Assembly (NCBI GenBank): GCA_963971405.1
Contig: OZ020485.1
Location: 42,963,469-43,027,468, forward strand
DNA: 64,000 nt
Direction of reading: 5' to 3'
Source: Psococerastis gibbosa
Lineage: Eukaryota; Arthropoda; Insecta; Psocodea; Psocidae
Shown here: positions 1-12,164 of the stretch, one piece after another
How the letters are laid out: the number at the start of each line of letters is the position of its first letter
Position numbering within the stretch: position 1 is the first letter of the stretch
Translations under genes and position numbers: made by a program
Notes under the pieces: generated by a model
Told to the model about the DNA's origin: nothing
Seen by the model: only the letters and a program-made list of their open reading frames with translations
Databases searched by the model: none

Positions 1-146
1 TACAATACGGTATTGTATCGTATCGTATGAGTTTGTTAAGTTGATTATATTAATATGCCATTTTCCATATTAACATGAATAAGTGTTGTAGTCTATAGAA
101 TATTAATTTGTTAGAATAATTAATTAATTAATAATGACTTTAATTA
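1..146. other. AT-rich sequence, nothing recognised
   Basis: Short AT-rich stretch with TTAATTAATTAAT-type runs before the first repeat. No coding signal or repeat homology seen. Confidence 0.4.
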
Positions 147-357
147 ATAATGACTTTTTGTTTTATTACTTAGCCAACCTAGTGGAGTTAGGGCTATAAA
201 GCCCTCTCTTACACTCAACTAGGAAAGCCCGGGACCGTCTGCTTTACATGCTCTCCAAAGCTGGCCAGAAAATGTAGCTAGTGTAGGACTCGAACCAAAA
301 ACCTTTCTGGTGAAAGTCAGAGTCCATTCCACTAATACTCTGCACGTCCTGATATGC
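147..357 (-). repeat. tRNA-derived SINE, family A, copy 1
   Basis: Member of a family seen at least seven times here. On the minus strand it opens with a tRNA-like head (Glu-like core CTTTCACC, then a B-box resembling GGTTCGAGTCC) and continues through a conserved body with CCCGGG and the word TAGGGCTATAAAGCCCTC. It ends in an AT-rich tail. Copy 1 is moderately diverged from copies 2, 3 and 7. Confidence 0.75.
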
Positions 358-717
358 ATAGATGCAGAGATGGTGTCAAGCATACCAAATTTGAACTGAA
401 GCCTATTTTATATGATAAAAAGTTTATCTTTATCATCGTGATTTATTTTTGTACGCTATTGCTGTGGGGAAATTTTGGAGCACCTATAGTACGGGGCTGT
501 CGTGATAGATTAGCCTGAAAGCCATTTAGGCGGGGCTCAGACCACTTCTCTTGAAATTTGGGGGTACCTACTTGAATAAGTTTCAACTCGAAATTATCGG
601 TTATACCTACTCAAGGTTTCTTTCTTACAGTATAAGCTTCTCCCTACTTAGAAATACGAGCAGGGATGCATATCGGGCGAGAATTTGAATTTGAAATTTG
701 ATCATGCAGTTATTGCA
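358..717. other. no gene seen
   Basis: About 360 bases with no open frame of note and no match that I can see to the repeat families elsewhere in the window. Confidence 0.4.
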
Positions 718-1112
718 GTACACCACGGTCGGAGTTAGCGCCAACGGCCTTACCAAGTTGAATCTACGAGAGCCGAGCGTGTTTTAAACTGCAACAAACT
801 ATGCAGTGTACACAGCGTTGGCTGGGGGACATGGTGGGACATGATAACGTGTTGAGACTACCAGTCAGTCTATGTGCGTGTCGGGTCCTAGTCACCTCCT
901 AATTACTCGTGTGACTTTACTATGTTCCCGAAGTGGTTCGGAATCCACTATAATCAGGAGGTTCACCTTGTCAGTCAACTCCCATTCTCCCCGAGGTGAA
1001 GGAGTCTGCCTTTAGGTTGCCACAAGTTAATAAACGGATTCGCTCTCCCCACCAGGCTGACAGGGTTGCTTAAAGCAGAAATGCTGAAAGCAGGCGTTAA
1101 AAAAATAACCGG
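718..1112 (+). repeat. interspersed repeat family C, long form
   Basis: Shares long blocks with 23610-23935 (opposite strand) and 39800-40330. These include AAGTGGTTCGGAATCCACTA, the CCCGAGGTGAAGGAGTCTGCC block and the end GCTTAAAGCAGAAATGC. A peptide containing SGSESTII is readable in the aligned frame of most copies, but all copies are broken by stops. Confidence 0.7.
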
Positions 1113-2290
1113 CCGGAGTTAGCTGATAAAGAAGTAGAAACCGGGCTGATGGGCCGTGGTCGATTTTAAATCGTATCCTTCTAAACGTATCACCAATATC
1201 AGCTGTCCACAACCTCTGCAGCACAATGTATTTTTTAAGATTGTATCTCGTAGGTTTGACAGCAACATAAATATTTGTTCATGTCTGCTAACTCGGGTAG
1301 TCTTTTTACATACATTTTGCGCAACCCCAGTACGGAAGCGAGTCAAAGCTAACACCTAATGCCAGAGGCTAGGCTTCTCAGCGTCTTTTGAACGAAGTAA
1401 TGAATAACGGGTCACTGGGCTGATTTCATACTTAAAGATTGCTTTAAGCTGTATCCATTGTGTGTTACTTAACGAGTACTTACGAACAAGAGTGGTCCTA
1501 AATGTACTGATGCCTCAAGAGCTCTCAAGAGCTTGGCATGGGGCTGGCTACTTAGATAGGGCGTCACTCGACGCAAATACTACGAGGTATTGTTGGAATA
1601 AATGTCCTAAATCATCTAAATTTTCAGCTTTACTTTTATCAGACGGTGATTTACTGTACGCCATATTGAGATAGGAATAGAAGATTTAGTGTTAGTGTTA
1701 GTATTGGTGTTAGTGTTACAAAAACAGGAAAAAATTCCAATAAAATTGAAGAAAAAAAATGTGATTGAGATACAAAGGAAGCGCAATCAATCTGGGCTAG
1801 GTATCCGTTGTCAAAGAGAACCGTAATAAATTGCTTTTTGGTTCCAAAGCCCAAATTTTCTTGCTAAAAAATTGATTCAAAAATAACATTTTTTCAGGAA
1901 ATACTATACGTACTGTGTGTGCCTAGGTATCTACATTCTCTCACCTGGAATACAATTAACGCGGTAAAAATGGTATAAGGTAGTAAATCCGTTGGGTAAA
2001 TGTTCTGCTTTTTGAGAAAGTTTGTATGTTTTATACATTTTTCATTTGCTCTCTTACGAATAACTATTGCGGCTGTGGAACGAGAAATCAAAATGTCACG
2101 TTTGATTGTAACAAATAGCTTGTTTTCTAATAATTTATGAGGCTTTAATAATTGAATAATTTAGCCTACAGGATTTTTATTCATTCGGAAATCAAGTTTA
2201 AAACTCAATAAGCGACCAAAGACTCACCAAATCTAAATCTTTGGCTAATTAGCCCAATTGAAATAAAAATATTGAACCGTGTTTTGTAGC
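1113..2290. other. no gene seen; small TTAGTG repeat
   Basis: No exon-like segment found. The only structure noted is an imperfect hexamer array of GTGTTA/TTAGTG units around 1687-1720. Short open frames are in the range expected by chance. Confidence 0.4.
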
Positions 2291-2293
2291 CTA

Positions 2294-2430
2294 TTATCTT
2301 GTTGTTGTCCTTTTTCTTCTTCTGCTTATATACTGCCCTTGATGGGGTTTGGCGTGCAAAACAATATTCCTCCAATAATCTCGATTTTGTACGAATCTAC
2401 GGACTCCCAACTCGCCGAGGTCGGTTTCTG
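2294..2430 (-). pseudogene. LINE 3'-end coding remnant
   Basis: On the minus strand a frame reads TDLGELGVRRFVQNRDYWRN and then a basic KPHQG region that runs into RRRK. This is the typical last stretch of a non-LTR retrotransposon reverse-transcriptase ORF (tail with a conserved Trp and basic end), followed by a GAA-rich terminus. A similar tail is at 55836-55965. Only the C-terminal ~45 residues remain. Confidence 0.5.
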
Positions 2431-2454
2431 TTTCGTCATTTCCCCATAATGAGA

Positions 2455-2470
2455 GGGGGGGGGGGGGGGG
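2455..2470. repeat. poly-G tract (16)
   Basis: Uninterrupted run of 16 G on the plus strand, one of many such tracts in the window. Confidence 0.9.
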
Positions 2471-2530
2471 TTCAGTCAAAATTACATTTGGGGTAGTGAT
2501 TGGCTCATCCTGAAAAATCCACGGCACGGC

Positions 2531-3030
2531 CCTGTTTTGTCCTTTAGGGGTTGGAAGTAAAAATGAGGTAGGCCTAGTCCGGGCCCCGGGGTATTACTTA
2601 GTAACAAAGAAAGTTCTTTTTATCTCTCTTTTCGTCGTATACAGTACCGGTATATATTATTATAATCCAGTTAAATAAAATCTCAGGAAATTATCCCCCT
2701 CTCGGCATCCCTGGTGCTTTTGACCCTGAGGAGGTCGCCTCACCACCTCAGGGCCATAGAGAGGGTGGGTCTTAAAATTTTACATGTTGAAATACATGCG
2801 TTGAAAAGGTTCAAAAATATGTATTTTAGACCCCTTACTATAAAATATATATTTGAATGACCCTGATTACAGAAACTAAAATTTATATGATCGAAAAAAT
2901 ATTTGGAATGAATATTTGGAATCTGAATGAAGGTAAAATATTATCTTTCCAATTTTTCTTAGACCCATATTTATTGGATGGTTCCAATAATATTATTCGG
3001 ATGTGCAATAGAGGGAATTGTTAGATTTTT
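2531..3030. other. no gene seen
   Basis: AT-rich sequence without recognised coding or repeat content. Confidence 0.4.
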
Positions 3031-3034
3031 TTAA

Positions 3035-3178
3035 TGTTAAATCGCATACAAACAATTTAATGAATGTATCCGATTGACCTCTTCAGTAGATTCTGTAAGT
3101 TAGTTCCCGCGTTGAGTTACAACATGGCGTGTAGAGACTTGCACAAGCACGCTACCAAGCACCTGGCCATCGAAGTCA
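3035..3178 (-). repeat. SINE-like family G, copy 1
   Basis: On the minus strand it reads TGGCCAGGTGCTTGG, then an ACACGCCATG block, and ends in CATTAAATTGTTTGTATGCG. Related copies are at 17425, 32803, 34066, 41853 and 43650. The head resembles a tRNA A-box (TGGCCAGGTGG in better copies). No clear B-box is seen. Confidence 0.7.
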
Positions 3179-3280
3179 ATGAAGAATATTGTGGATTTCT
3201 GCGATAGCTCAGTAAAAATGGTCAGGGGGTCAGGTTTCATATTTTTTTTGCTCCCCAGTATAAAATCCCATTGTGTGAGT

Positions 3281-3298
3281 GGGGGGGGGGGGGGGGGG
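3281..3298. repeat. poly-G tract (18)
   Basis: Uninterrupted run of 18 G. Confidence 0.9.
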
Positions 3299-4483
3299 CA
3301 CTGGTTTCTCAACAGGCCTGCACCGTCTTATAGCACCTCAAGGACCCATTGTGCAGGCCCATTTTCTGAATAATGAGTAGGTACCGAACTTGATAAACTT
3401 AGTTGGTTCTGAACTCGATTATGATCCGTAAGATCGAGGAATTTATTTTATTTATTATTTATTTTAATTTTAATTTTTTAATTAAATAGAATTGGGTATG
3501 CTAAGGTAGGTTCTCATAGGATCCCGTATATCAACCTACAAAACTTTCTAGCTTGCCTAACTTTTTAATTTCACCACTGTGTGCAGTCGATTTAATAACA
3601 TTAATACTGTAATACAATAATAACTGACACCTAGTACCTTTAGGGGGGGGGGGGGGGCATAAATTACGTGGCCAAACACAGCCCATATGGAAAAGTTAGG
3701 GGAAAGCAGGTGAACCCTGGAAACATAATGTGTTCCAAAATTTTTGAGGGATGCTACACTCAAACTTCTGGAAGAAATCACCAAAACTTCTGGCACTGAA
3801 TGTCAAATAGTAGCTACTCGTCATCACTATGGTTACCAGCGTAAAAGCTCATCAATCTATGCAAAGAGAATCCGATTAATAAGCTTACTGCTGATGTGAA
3901 GCAGCTTTTTAGGAACTTGGAGCTGTCGGCGCGACTCTGGGTGTGAAGAGAATGTTTCGGAGCTTAGTTTAACATGTGCATAGTTATTTTTCTTATAGTG
4001 AGCCCTTAGATGGACGGGGAGAGGTTATCTTTACCTTATGGCCTTGAGTGAGGATACTACTACGTACGATGGGTGCGACCACCCCAGAACGCCGGGACTC
4101 CAGCCCCAAGGTCATCGGCTAGCAAGGACGGACGTTTAACTTCGCAGTATAATGCTGTTGCACCCGACAACCCTTGATAAATGTATAGTCTACTCAATGC
4201 CTTTTTGTAAGGGTATTCATGCAACTGAGAAAAGTGTATCTCTATACCCGATATGGATCGATACGTCACTAATAGGCGTCAAACTGATAAAAGATTAAAA
4301 GTTTTAAAGAAGGTAGTGCCATGTTTTACATTTTCGGATCGAAATAGGGTACGGTATTTACCTAGGTAGAACTGAAGCCGAAGGTTATTTACAGAAAACT
4401 TGCAAAAATGTGAAAACCAATAAAATAATTAAATCGAACCTAATTTTCTAAATAATTTCTGTACATCTAGGGGAGGAAACGGC
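3299..4483. other. no gene seen; poly-G tract at 3643-3657
   Basis: No exon-like signal. Contains a 15-base G tract at 3643-3657, with no recognised TIR around it. Confidence 0.4.
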
Positions 4484-4505
4484 GGGGGGGGGGGGGGGGG
4501 GGGGG
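4484..4505. repeat. poly-G tract (22)
   Basis: Longest G homopolymer in the window, 22 bases uninterrupted. A proline-rich frame on the other strand is an artefact of this tract. Confidence 0.9.
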
Positions 4506-4807
4506 CTACCCACCCTCCCAATAGTTGACGATGCCGACGGACGGATTGGACTTTGATTTCGTTGGAAAGTCCAATCCATCCACAAAGAAAAGTCCGATTG
4601 ATTAATAGATTAAATCTGATAAATTTTGTCGGTGCGCCAGGCACTTGTCGATATAACATCGGAGAGGGCATGAACAGGGGGAGCTGTCTAGAGCTGCCTA
4701 CAGGGGGCAAATAGTACTTACATACGTCCATGATTCGACTTAGTGAAGAAAGGATAGCTCCGATAGTGCCAGATTAACCCTTGTGGGGACCCTGAGGCCC
4801 ACCCAAT

Positions 4808-4867
4808 GGGGGGGGGGGGGTCCTCCTATCTACAATGTTTCATTAAAAAAAAAAAAAAAAAAAAAAA
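4808..4867. repeat. poly-G (13) and poly-A (23) tracts
   Basis: A 13-base G run at 4808-4820 and a 23-base A run at 4845-4867 lie close together. The words GGGGACCCTGAGGCC (4785) and GGGGCCCTGAGGCC (5086) bracket the region as direct repeats, suggesting an old insertion of uncertain type. Confidence 0.6.
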
Positions 4868-6176
4868 CGTAGTTGGCTGCCTTACCGTATTGGTTAGTTG
4901 AATTTCCGCACAGCTTTCCTTTGAAAGTTTTTATTGCAAGCAGAACAGCACACATAAAATTAGTGCCACTTTTCCCCGCCAATTTCAATAGTTTTTTTTT
5001 TTTGTTTTTTTTAGAAATTTTCAATGAAATGATTATTTTGCTTGCGCCTATTAATTGTGGGGGCCCTTTTTAACGGTTTTTGTGTGGGGCCCTGAGGCCT
5101 GGGTAGCTCCGATTAAGCTACGTAATTAGACCCGCTCTCAGCGAAGTTTTGTGGGTTTCTATAGGTATACTTCGAGTTTATTACCATATCTACGGAACGA
5201 TACTTAAAGCAAATTGAAATTGGTTAGAACAGCAGTTGTATAGCATTCACCTCAAGGCTCAATCCAAGTTTCTAAGTTTCATTTTAACACACAATACGTC
5301 TCTTGGGGTATATACAGTATACCAAGTATACCGTATACTTGGTTGCTTTCACCCACATCTGGGTTTTCTATTTTTCCCAAATCTGGCATTAAAAATTAGT
5401 TACTGTTTTTAATATGAGTAGGCTATATAAACAATAATGTGTCCTAATGCATTCTTACACTACAATATAGAAGTGGGATTTTTAAAAGAATGTAGCCTAT
5501 TCTACTAGTATTTTATATTTTAATAGAATTTCTGCTTTTGTCGCTGTGAATTTAAAATCTATATTTTTGGTGAGCTAAAACTTTATTGTACTAATCATCG
5601 CTGTTTTGTGGCATTTTTTGATGAGCCGTCATGCGATGGTTCCCTTTGATACCCCACCCCGCTGATTGCTTCAATGTGTGCATAAGAAAAGAAAGAAAGG
5701 ACATTTTATATATTTTCCATAATAGGTAAATTTTGGACCTTTCGACCCACTTTTACCATTTTTTGTATTCTTTCAAAGAACCATCAATGTTATCAGAATT
5801 ATCAATGTTTTTGCCTGTCTGTTAATACATTATTTTATTTATTTATTTATATGCATATTAAGTTATGATAGTAGGATTAACATTTTGGGAAAACCGTCTA
5901 ACGGTAATAAACATCGGACTCCGCTATCAAGTATCAACACTTAAAAATCAGTCCAAAACATAGAAAAAAGAAAAAAATGTGAATTATCTTGAAAAAGCCT
6001 GTAAAAGGAGGAGCCGCCAGCCAGTCATCTAACATCAACAGAGCGGTTCCAAGATGCATTAAATATACGAATAATGTCCAAAAAGGGCTTGGTTATGTTT
6101 GACTGTCAGGTTTTTAATTAGTGGGTACTATACTACTGTACTCCACCATTACTTTTTACTTTTAGTGATATATTAT
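4868..6176. other. no gene seen
   Basis: AT-rich. A short palindrome with CCAAGTATAC/GTATACTTGG lies around 5317-5342. No coding or named repeat content recognised. Confidence 0.4.
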
Positions 6177-6375
6177 TTAGGCGGCAATTCCACCGGTGTT
6201 TTTTGTATTGTTTTGTTTTAATGAGACTATTATGTAGATACTTAACTTATCTATTATAAATTAAGTTATTATATGGTAGAGACTTATTAATGATGTCGGC
6301 TACCATATTATAACTTAACGTATAATAGATAAGTTAAGTATCTACATAATAGTCTCTTTAAAACAAAACAAACAC
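6177..6375. mobile_element. MITE family E, copy 1 (partial)
   Basis: Begins with TTAGGCGGCAATTCCAC, matching the TIR of complete copies at 44018 and 57062. Inside are two long inverted arms (6222-6268 and 6309-6356; core TATGTAGATACTTAAC) that would fold into a hairpin and recur at 44.1 kb. The right TIR is lost or diverged. Confidence 0.65.
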
Positions 6376-6409
6376 GACGACGATGACGATTGTGCGAAAT
6401 ATGTCCCAG

Positions 6410-6650
6410 CAAGCACGTAGCCAGGATTTTATTTCGGGAGGGGCTAACTACCTGGGGGTTGGGGAACAGTAAAACGGCGGGTCAAGTCTTCCTTAATCTG
6501 CGGAAGTATCTTGCACTATCGAATCTACTGTATATACACTGGATCGAGCGTGAACAAATATAAATAAACTAAAAAATAATTTCCCCCCCCTTTTTTTACA
6601 TTCTGGGAGGGGCTTCAGCCCCCAAAGCCCCCTCCCTGGCTACGTGCCTG
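6410..6650. mobile_element. hAT-type MITE
   Basis: Left end CAAGCACGTAGCCAGGA and right end CCTGGCTACGTGCCTG are inverted. Flanking 8-mers TGTCCCAG (6402-6409) and TGTCCTAG (6651-6658) match 7 of 8, as expected for a hAT target duplication. Subterminal GGGAGGGG/CCCCTCCC blocks. No ORF, so non-autonomous. Confidence 0.8.
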
Positions 6651-7072
6651 TGTCCTAGTGTATACTTTAATGGTGCTAGATGTTATCATTTATAAGAGAA
6701 AGAGAAACCGCCGCCGCCCCACGAAGCGGGGTCGGTGCATTTATGGAATCTTCTTACACCTGATCGGCCAGAGCTGAAATCCACATTTTGACTGCAAACA
6801 GGGGGCCCGAGGTGTCTCTTCCAATGGAAGCATTTCGAAAAAATAGGCGCAAAATAGCGGAGTTTCTTGATTCACAACATTAGGCAAAGCCTACCAAAGC
6901 GCGAGGCCTTAAGGGGTTACGTAATTCTCCTTACAGGTGGGGCTCCTCTCCTGCTGCAAATAATTTTGTTTGATGATCTGTAGAACTAAAATTGGTTTTG
7001 CTTGTTCCTATTCTAAGGATTGAACATTTTATTGGATTGAAAGAACTTAAACAAGAGAATGGGCGAGTTCGA
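6651..7072. other. no gene seen
   Basis: No exon-like or repeat content recognised. Confidence 0.35.
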
Positions 7073-7077
7073 TTAAA

Positions 7078-7195
7078 TTCTTCTTTTTCTTCTCCTTAAG
7101 CCAACGCCCGTCCTTGGCTGGTAGACCATTTGACGCCGTGCCGCATAGTAGAGTTGGGCCATTTCCTCCTGTGTCATAGTTCGGTTTTCTACTGT
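7078..7195 (-). pseudogene. possible LINE 3' remnant
   Basis: A minus-strand frame contains EEMAQLYYAARRQMVYQPRT and then a basic RRRK terminus with a GAA-rich 3' end (plus strand TTCTTTTTCTTC). That is the layout of other LINE tails here. The family is not identified. Confidence 0.35.
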
Positions 7196-7835
7196 ACCTC
7201 TATGCCATTGTAGCTGAATTGATGATCGGCGTATCCTAAATTGCAGGTAAAATATAATAAACTGAATATCTTTCGACACTCAAATAATATTCCGTACCGC
7301 GTATGCGGTGCATAGTACAATTGTTGCATGCGTAAATATGGGGAAGTGTAATTTTGAAAATTTTGAAATGGGAATTGATGAGAGAGAATCCGTCTATTGG
7401 AGCCTGGCCGTGTGACTGAGGTCAAGGTCATTAGGAGGGCAACTCAAGGTCAACGTTGCTTATCTCTACACCCCGTTCCAGTTAACCCTTACCCAGCAGC
7501 CCTTATGATTATTGTTTAGTTTTATTTCTATTCGTTTTATTTAGCGTTATAATCATTGCCGCTTGTGTGAATATATTCAAGTAAACTTATTATACAATTT
7601 ATTATTAATTAGTAAGCCATAATTGGTAAGCCATTTTCAAAATGAAAATGTTTTAAGACTCTAACTCAAGTCTTCAATTTTTTAGGTCCAAAAATATTAG
7701 TGTTTTATCTAGATAAATATAGCTTGTATCTACTTACAATATATAGGTAATAGGCTAAGAATTTCCAATTGGGTAATGTTTGAGCATCTTCGCCACTGTC
7801 TTCTATTTTTTCCTTTTTTTGGATAACTTCACTGT
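7196..7835. other. no gene seen
   Basis: AT-rich with no recognised features. Confidence 0.35.
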
Positions 7836-7839
7836 AGGG

Positions 7840-8310
7840 GTTACATACCACACCACCAATTAATTAATGTTCATGAAAAATGACTAAAAACCATTCTTCA
7901 AGTAAAAATTTTACTTTTCATTGCTTTCAAGCGTCAGGTATGTTGTAGGTGCTAAATACAGTAATAAATCAAATAAATAAATGACCGTGTGTTTCGTTTA
8001 AAACAATTTTTATCCAAATACAAATATACAGTTGATGTGCTGAAGAAGAAAATATTTTTTGAATATATTATTTATATCCTGAGCCCCAATACATTGCCTA
8101 AGATACCATTAATATTGTGAATATGATGTTATTGGCCTGCCAATTCTATCCTATGCAATTGTCCAATCGATCAATACAGTACTTTAGGACAGGATATTTT
8201 ACCACGGGACAATAATGGAACTATTATGGTAATTTATAAATATGAAAGCATGTACGGGTACACTCGTACCGATTCTTCCATGATGGTTTGGTTGGGGGGT
8301 GGGGGGGGGG
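7840..8310 (+). repeat. diverged copy of repeat F (F2), with G tract
   Basis: Weak but ordered similarity to the F elements at 13.4-17.0 kb: the AATGACTAAAAA block, TTTCAAGCGTCAGGTATG, and the terminus GAAAGCATGTACGGGTACAC. A poly-G tract lies at 8294-8310. Confidence 0.55.
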
Positions 8311-8540
8311 GAATAAAAAGAAAAAAATGACTTTAAAAAATCATAACACCTTCTTCTATGATAAAATCTGGGGGGTTGATTATGGGCTTAACCCCGTTCT
8401 CTTAAATTTATTGGTGAATATTCACTTCTATAGTGCGGTCGCAATAAGCACACACTATAATTGTTTTGCTTCCTACATGCTTGATGATGATGATGATTGG
8501 TTTTTGGGGAAACAAAATATAAAATAAATAAAAATGAATA

Positions 8541-8757
8541 AATATTGACTTTTTGTTCTATTACTAAGCCAACCTAGTGGAGTTAGGGCTATCTAAAGCC
8601 CTCTCTTACACTCAACTAGAAAGGCCCGGGGCCGCCTGCTATAGTACATGCCCTCCGAAGCATGGCCAGATAATGTAGTACCTATAAGAGTGGGACTCGA
8701 ACCAACAACTTTTCGGGGGAAAGCTGGAGTCTGTACCAATACACTACGTATCCTGAC
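8541..8757 (-). repeat. tRNA-derived SINE, family A, copy 2
   Basis: Near full length. Shares the GCCAACCTAG, TAGGGCTAT and GGCCCGGG blocks with the other family A copies. The tRNA-like B-box (complement of GGGACTCGAACC) is well preserved. Confidence 0.8.
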
Positions 8758-10357
8758 AAAATATATGCTGTAGACTGCTTATTTATTTATCCCTTTTTCG
8801 GCCCCTTATATTGTGGATCAACCCAAATACGGTAGGTACATATTTTATAGGAGAAAATTATGGGAGATAATTACTGACAGGTTGACAATATTTGCGCCCT
8901 CGCATTTGCCCTAGTTACAAAGTTGATCGGAAACAGGTAATTATTTCCAGGTTTTAATGAGAACGCCTACACACCCTACCAACCGATTCAGTTTACACCA
9001 CATATAAAGTTTGCAAAGTTACAGCTTTGAGGCTTTGAGTAAGTACTACAGTATCGTATTCCAATATTGTGGAAACAGTGTCTATCAATATGCCTTGCCT
9101 ATCGCATAGTACGATGATCAATTCTTCCGATATCGACTCCATCAATTCACGTGTTATGGAATGCTTATCAAGGAAAGTCAAAAGTGCTTTTTGAATTTGT
9201 GTGTAAATTACAAATTATTAATTTGTTAGTGGGTGCAAACGCCCCCAAAATTCATAAATAATCTTGGCACTCTCCTCTCATTTCCCGCCAAACAAAGTTT
9301 TGAAATTGTCTTCAACTTTTATATTTTTTTTATTATTATTAAAAAAATCTCGTTTTAGGGGGCCGGAAATTTAGGCATTTCTGTGGTGGGTCCTGCCCCA
9401 AGTGCCCGTGGGTTAATCCGGAACTGCTGCAACTTATTCCATCTTGCGGATACCGACGCCACCTCTCACTTTATACAGTTAGGATGGATTCTATTCAACG
9501 ACGTCGAGTCATCTCTTTCTTAGTCTACTGCCCTAGTCCTACTGGGAGTCATTGGCCTTCCGGCTTCGATGTGAAGGTACGTTTTTGAATTTATACTTCT
9601 TTACGATCGAGAGTGAATTTTGAGGATGCGCGCGCAGCTCACAGAAAAAGTTCACAGACAAAGTTCACAGAATGAAGCTGCCATTTTACGTACCCGTGTT
9701 TTAGTTCTATCCGTACGTATTATTTCTTGATAAAAATCATGTTATTTGTATTTAATATAATTATTAACACTCAATATATTATTAAATTATTACTGTTAAA
9801 TATTTTTTAATACCTAACCTAACCTGGTTATTTAATATTTACAAAATAATGGATTAAATTTAATAAAAAGTTTGTGATAAAAATTACAATTGAACGTCAA
9901 ATGTGTTTCAGTTCTATCCGTACGTAGCCTATTATTTTTATTTTTAATGATGGCAAAGAAGTATAACTTCTCACGCGTGTACAAAAGTACACACACCCAC
10001 TATTTTGTTCGACCTAATCCAGGTTAGAGTTTCTACAGTGACTTCGTGGAAGCGAAACATTATAAATTAAAATTTATAACTTAAATTAAAATTTATTACT
10101 TAACCTAACCTAAACTAACATATCTTTTTTATTCTTATTTATTTGCCTCTTCAAGCGAATATTGGCGACCAACATGGCAATTTGGATCTCGGAGAATGCT
10201 ACTTTGAAAAGGGACTAAAGGAGGTCGTACTGTTGCCAAACCAATGCCTCAGGTTTTGTCAAACAGGATATTCTTCTTTTTTCGGGAGCCCAAAGTCGTT
10301 CTATCTTCCCTTGTATTAATACATGAAGAAGGCGATAATTTTAGCTCCTTATAAATA
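8758..10357. other. no gene seen
   Basis: About 1.6 kb without supported features. The words GTTCTATCCGTACGTA recur at ~9701 and ~9911, a partial direct repeat, in AT-rich sequence. Confidence 0.35.
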
Positions 10358-10560
10358 AATAAATATCGACTTTTTTTGTTGTATTACTAAGCCAACCTAG
10401 AGGAGTTAGGGCTATAAGCCCTCTCTTACACTCAACTAGGAAAGCCCGGGACCGCCTGCTTTACATGCCCTCCGAAGCATGGCCAGAAAATATAGCAAGT
10501 GTAGGACTCAAACCACCAACCTTTCGGGTGAAAGTTGGAGTACGTTCGACTACTATACAT
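10358..10560 (-). repeat. tRNA-derived SINE, family A, copy 3
   Basis: Closely similar to copies 2 and 7. On the plus-strand right side it abuts a LINE tail fragment (10561-10721). The combined minus-strand frame crossing the join is therefore not one gene. Confidence 0.8.
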
Positions 10561-10721
10561 GCCCTTATCACACGGCCAAAGTATGTTAGTTTCCGTTCCT
10601 TAACCGTCATCAGCATCACAGCTCGCCTCGGGGCCTCAGCATTAAAGAAACGATCTCTCCTTGATATGCGCACCATTCGTCTGTAAATCCACAATTCGAA
10701 TGCACTGCTTCTGTTCTTCAA
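10561..10721 (-). pseudogene. LINE reverse-transcriptase C-terminal fragment
   Basis: Minus strand reads FELWIYRRMVRISRRDRF and then KLTYFGRVIR. This is colinear with the 30.9-31.1 kb LINE, which has FEMWCYRRMLRISWRD and KWMGHLLR. Only ~50 residues remain, so it is a dead fragment. Confidence 0.65.
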
Positions 10722-11387
10722 TTACCTTGGGTCAGCGTCCGTCCATCCATACCATTTCCTCCATTTTGCATACATAATAATGTATAGTATATTATTGTAT
10801 AATAGACAATTTTTTAATGGCCACAGGTCCAGATTATATTGTACTAGACATTCTGTTTATATAGTTACAGTATTTTTTTTTCTTTAAGAAATAATGTTTA
10901 ATAATAAATATGTTGACTCTTCAAAAAATAGTTATAATAATCTTATTCAGCCTGTACAATATATTGTGAAAACATAAATCGGTACAAAAGTCGGCTAAAG
11001 ACCATTGGGAAGCCATCTATTAGAAAAGGCGGACACGACAGAGAAGTTGATTATAAAGCGATCAATACCCTAACTTTCATTTCACTGTTTTGGGGGCAGC
11101 ACCTTCCAGGCAGATTAAATGTGATTAGACTATACCTAATGTATATGTTTAGTGTATACACTATAGGCTAGTACAATACATAATTATGTACTTAATATGT
11201 TCTGTTAGGAGACATATGTCACAGAAAAACTTAACCGATTTCCAGGATTTATATATTCAATTTATTATTTCATTATGATTTAATAATTTATTTGCATTTA
11301 CTTTTATTATGTGAGTGGTTAAAATCAAAATTTAACACATTTCGCATAATCCCCTTATTACACACTCTAATAGTCATCAGCCCCAAA
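10722..11387. other. no gene seen
   Basis: AT-rich, no recognised features. Confidence 0.35.
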
Positions 11388-11662
11388 TCGAGCGTCACCG
11401 AGGAACGAAGAGTACGAAGACTCCAATGGAGCGGTCACCTTTCAAGGATGCCAGGGCCGCGTCTAGGGTGTGGCATGCCCAACCGACAGGCAACCAACCA
11501 CAGGGGCGACCTATGGAGAGATGGTCGGACCAGCTCTCAGAGGATCTGAGAGCCTGCAGCATCCATTTCGACGGATGGAGGGAGTTGGCGGAGAATCGCG
11601 CACTTTGGAGGGGCTCGGTGCGACAGGCGAGAGGTCCTCACGGGCCGATGGAGCCACCTTAA
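11388..11662 (+). pseudogene. LINE C-terminal fragment
   Basis: Frames on the plus strand read RRLQWSGHLSRM, then GRPMERWSDQLSEDL and WRELAENRALWRGSV. This is the canonical end of a non-LTR retrotransposon ORF2 (RLxWxGHxxRM, GRPxxRWxD, ADRxxWR). The parts sit in different frames, so it is frameshifted, and the 5' part is missing. Confidence 0.7.
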
Positions 11663-11863
11663 TATAATAATAAAAAAATATATATGCCTCCAGGGAGCGC
11701 CAAAATCATTCAGGTGAAAATTACCAGAAGAGGTCACGCGAAGGAAAACTGTAAACCGGAACCAGGTTGGTTGATTGGTACTAAAAACAAGACAGTAATA
11801 CTTTTACTTACTTCTACATCGCCTTTGTCCTCAAGGAGGGTTGGCGGCACGGCAGCGGCGTTT

Positions 11864-12160
11864 CTATGCAACTCTAACTCTGTTTAGAGCGTCTTCCTTG
11901 TTTAGAGCGAGAGTCCTTATGTCTTCTTCGATTTTTCTGGGCAGTGTCATTTTCAGTCTTCCCCGGGGGCGGGACCCAGGGAGTGTCATGTTCTGTATAC
12001 GCTTTAGGAGGGATGTTTCCTCACTCCTCTGGACGTGGCCCCTCCAGCTGAGTCTTCTTTCCCTCAGTTTTAGTGCGACATCACCAGTTTTCATCTCCAA
12101 ACTTATGTCCTCATTTCGGCGTCGGTCTTGCAGGGTCGCTCCACACGACCTTCGCAGCAT
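11864..12160 (-). pseudogene. LINE C-terminal fragment, different family
   Basis: Minus strand reads RNEDISLEMKTGDVALKLRE, RRLSWRGHVQRSEE and PRGRLKMTLPRKIEEDIRTL, ending at EDALNRVR. It is an ORF2 tail distinct from the 11.4 kb copy. Open over 98 codons but truncated and lacking the RT domain. Confidence 0.7.
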
Positions 12161-12164
12161 TCTA

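Noticed and set aside
4429-4731. 100-codon minus-strand frame rich in proline
   Set aside because: Proline run is simply the complement of the 22-base G tract.
10461-10721. Single 86-codon minus-strand gene
   Set aside because: The frame is a chance fusion of a LINE tail fragment with a SINE family A copy.
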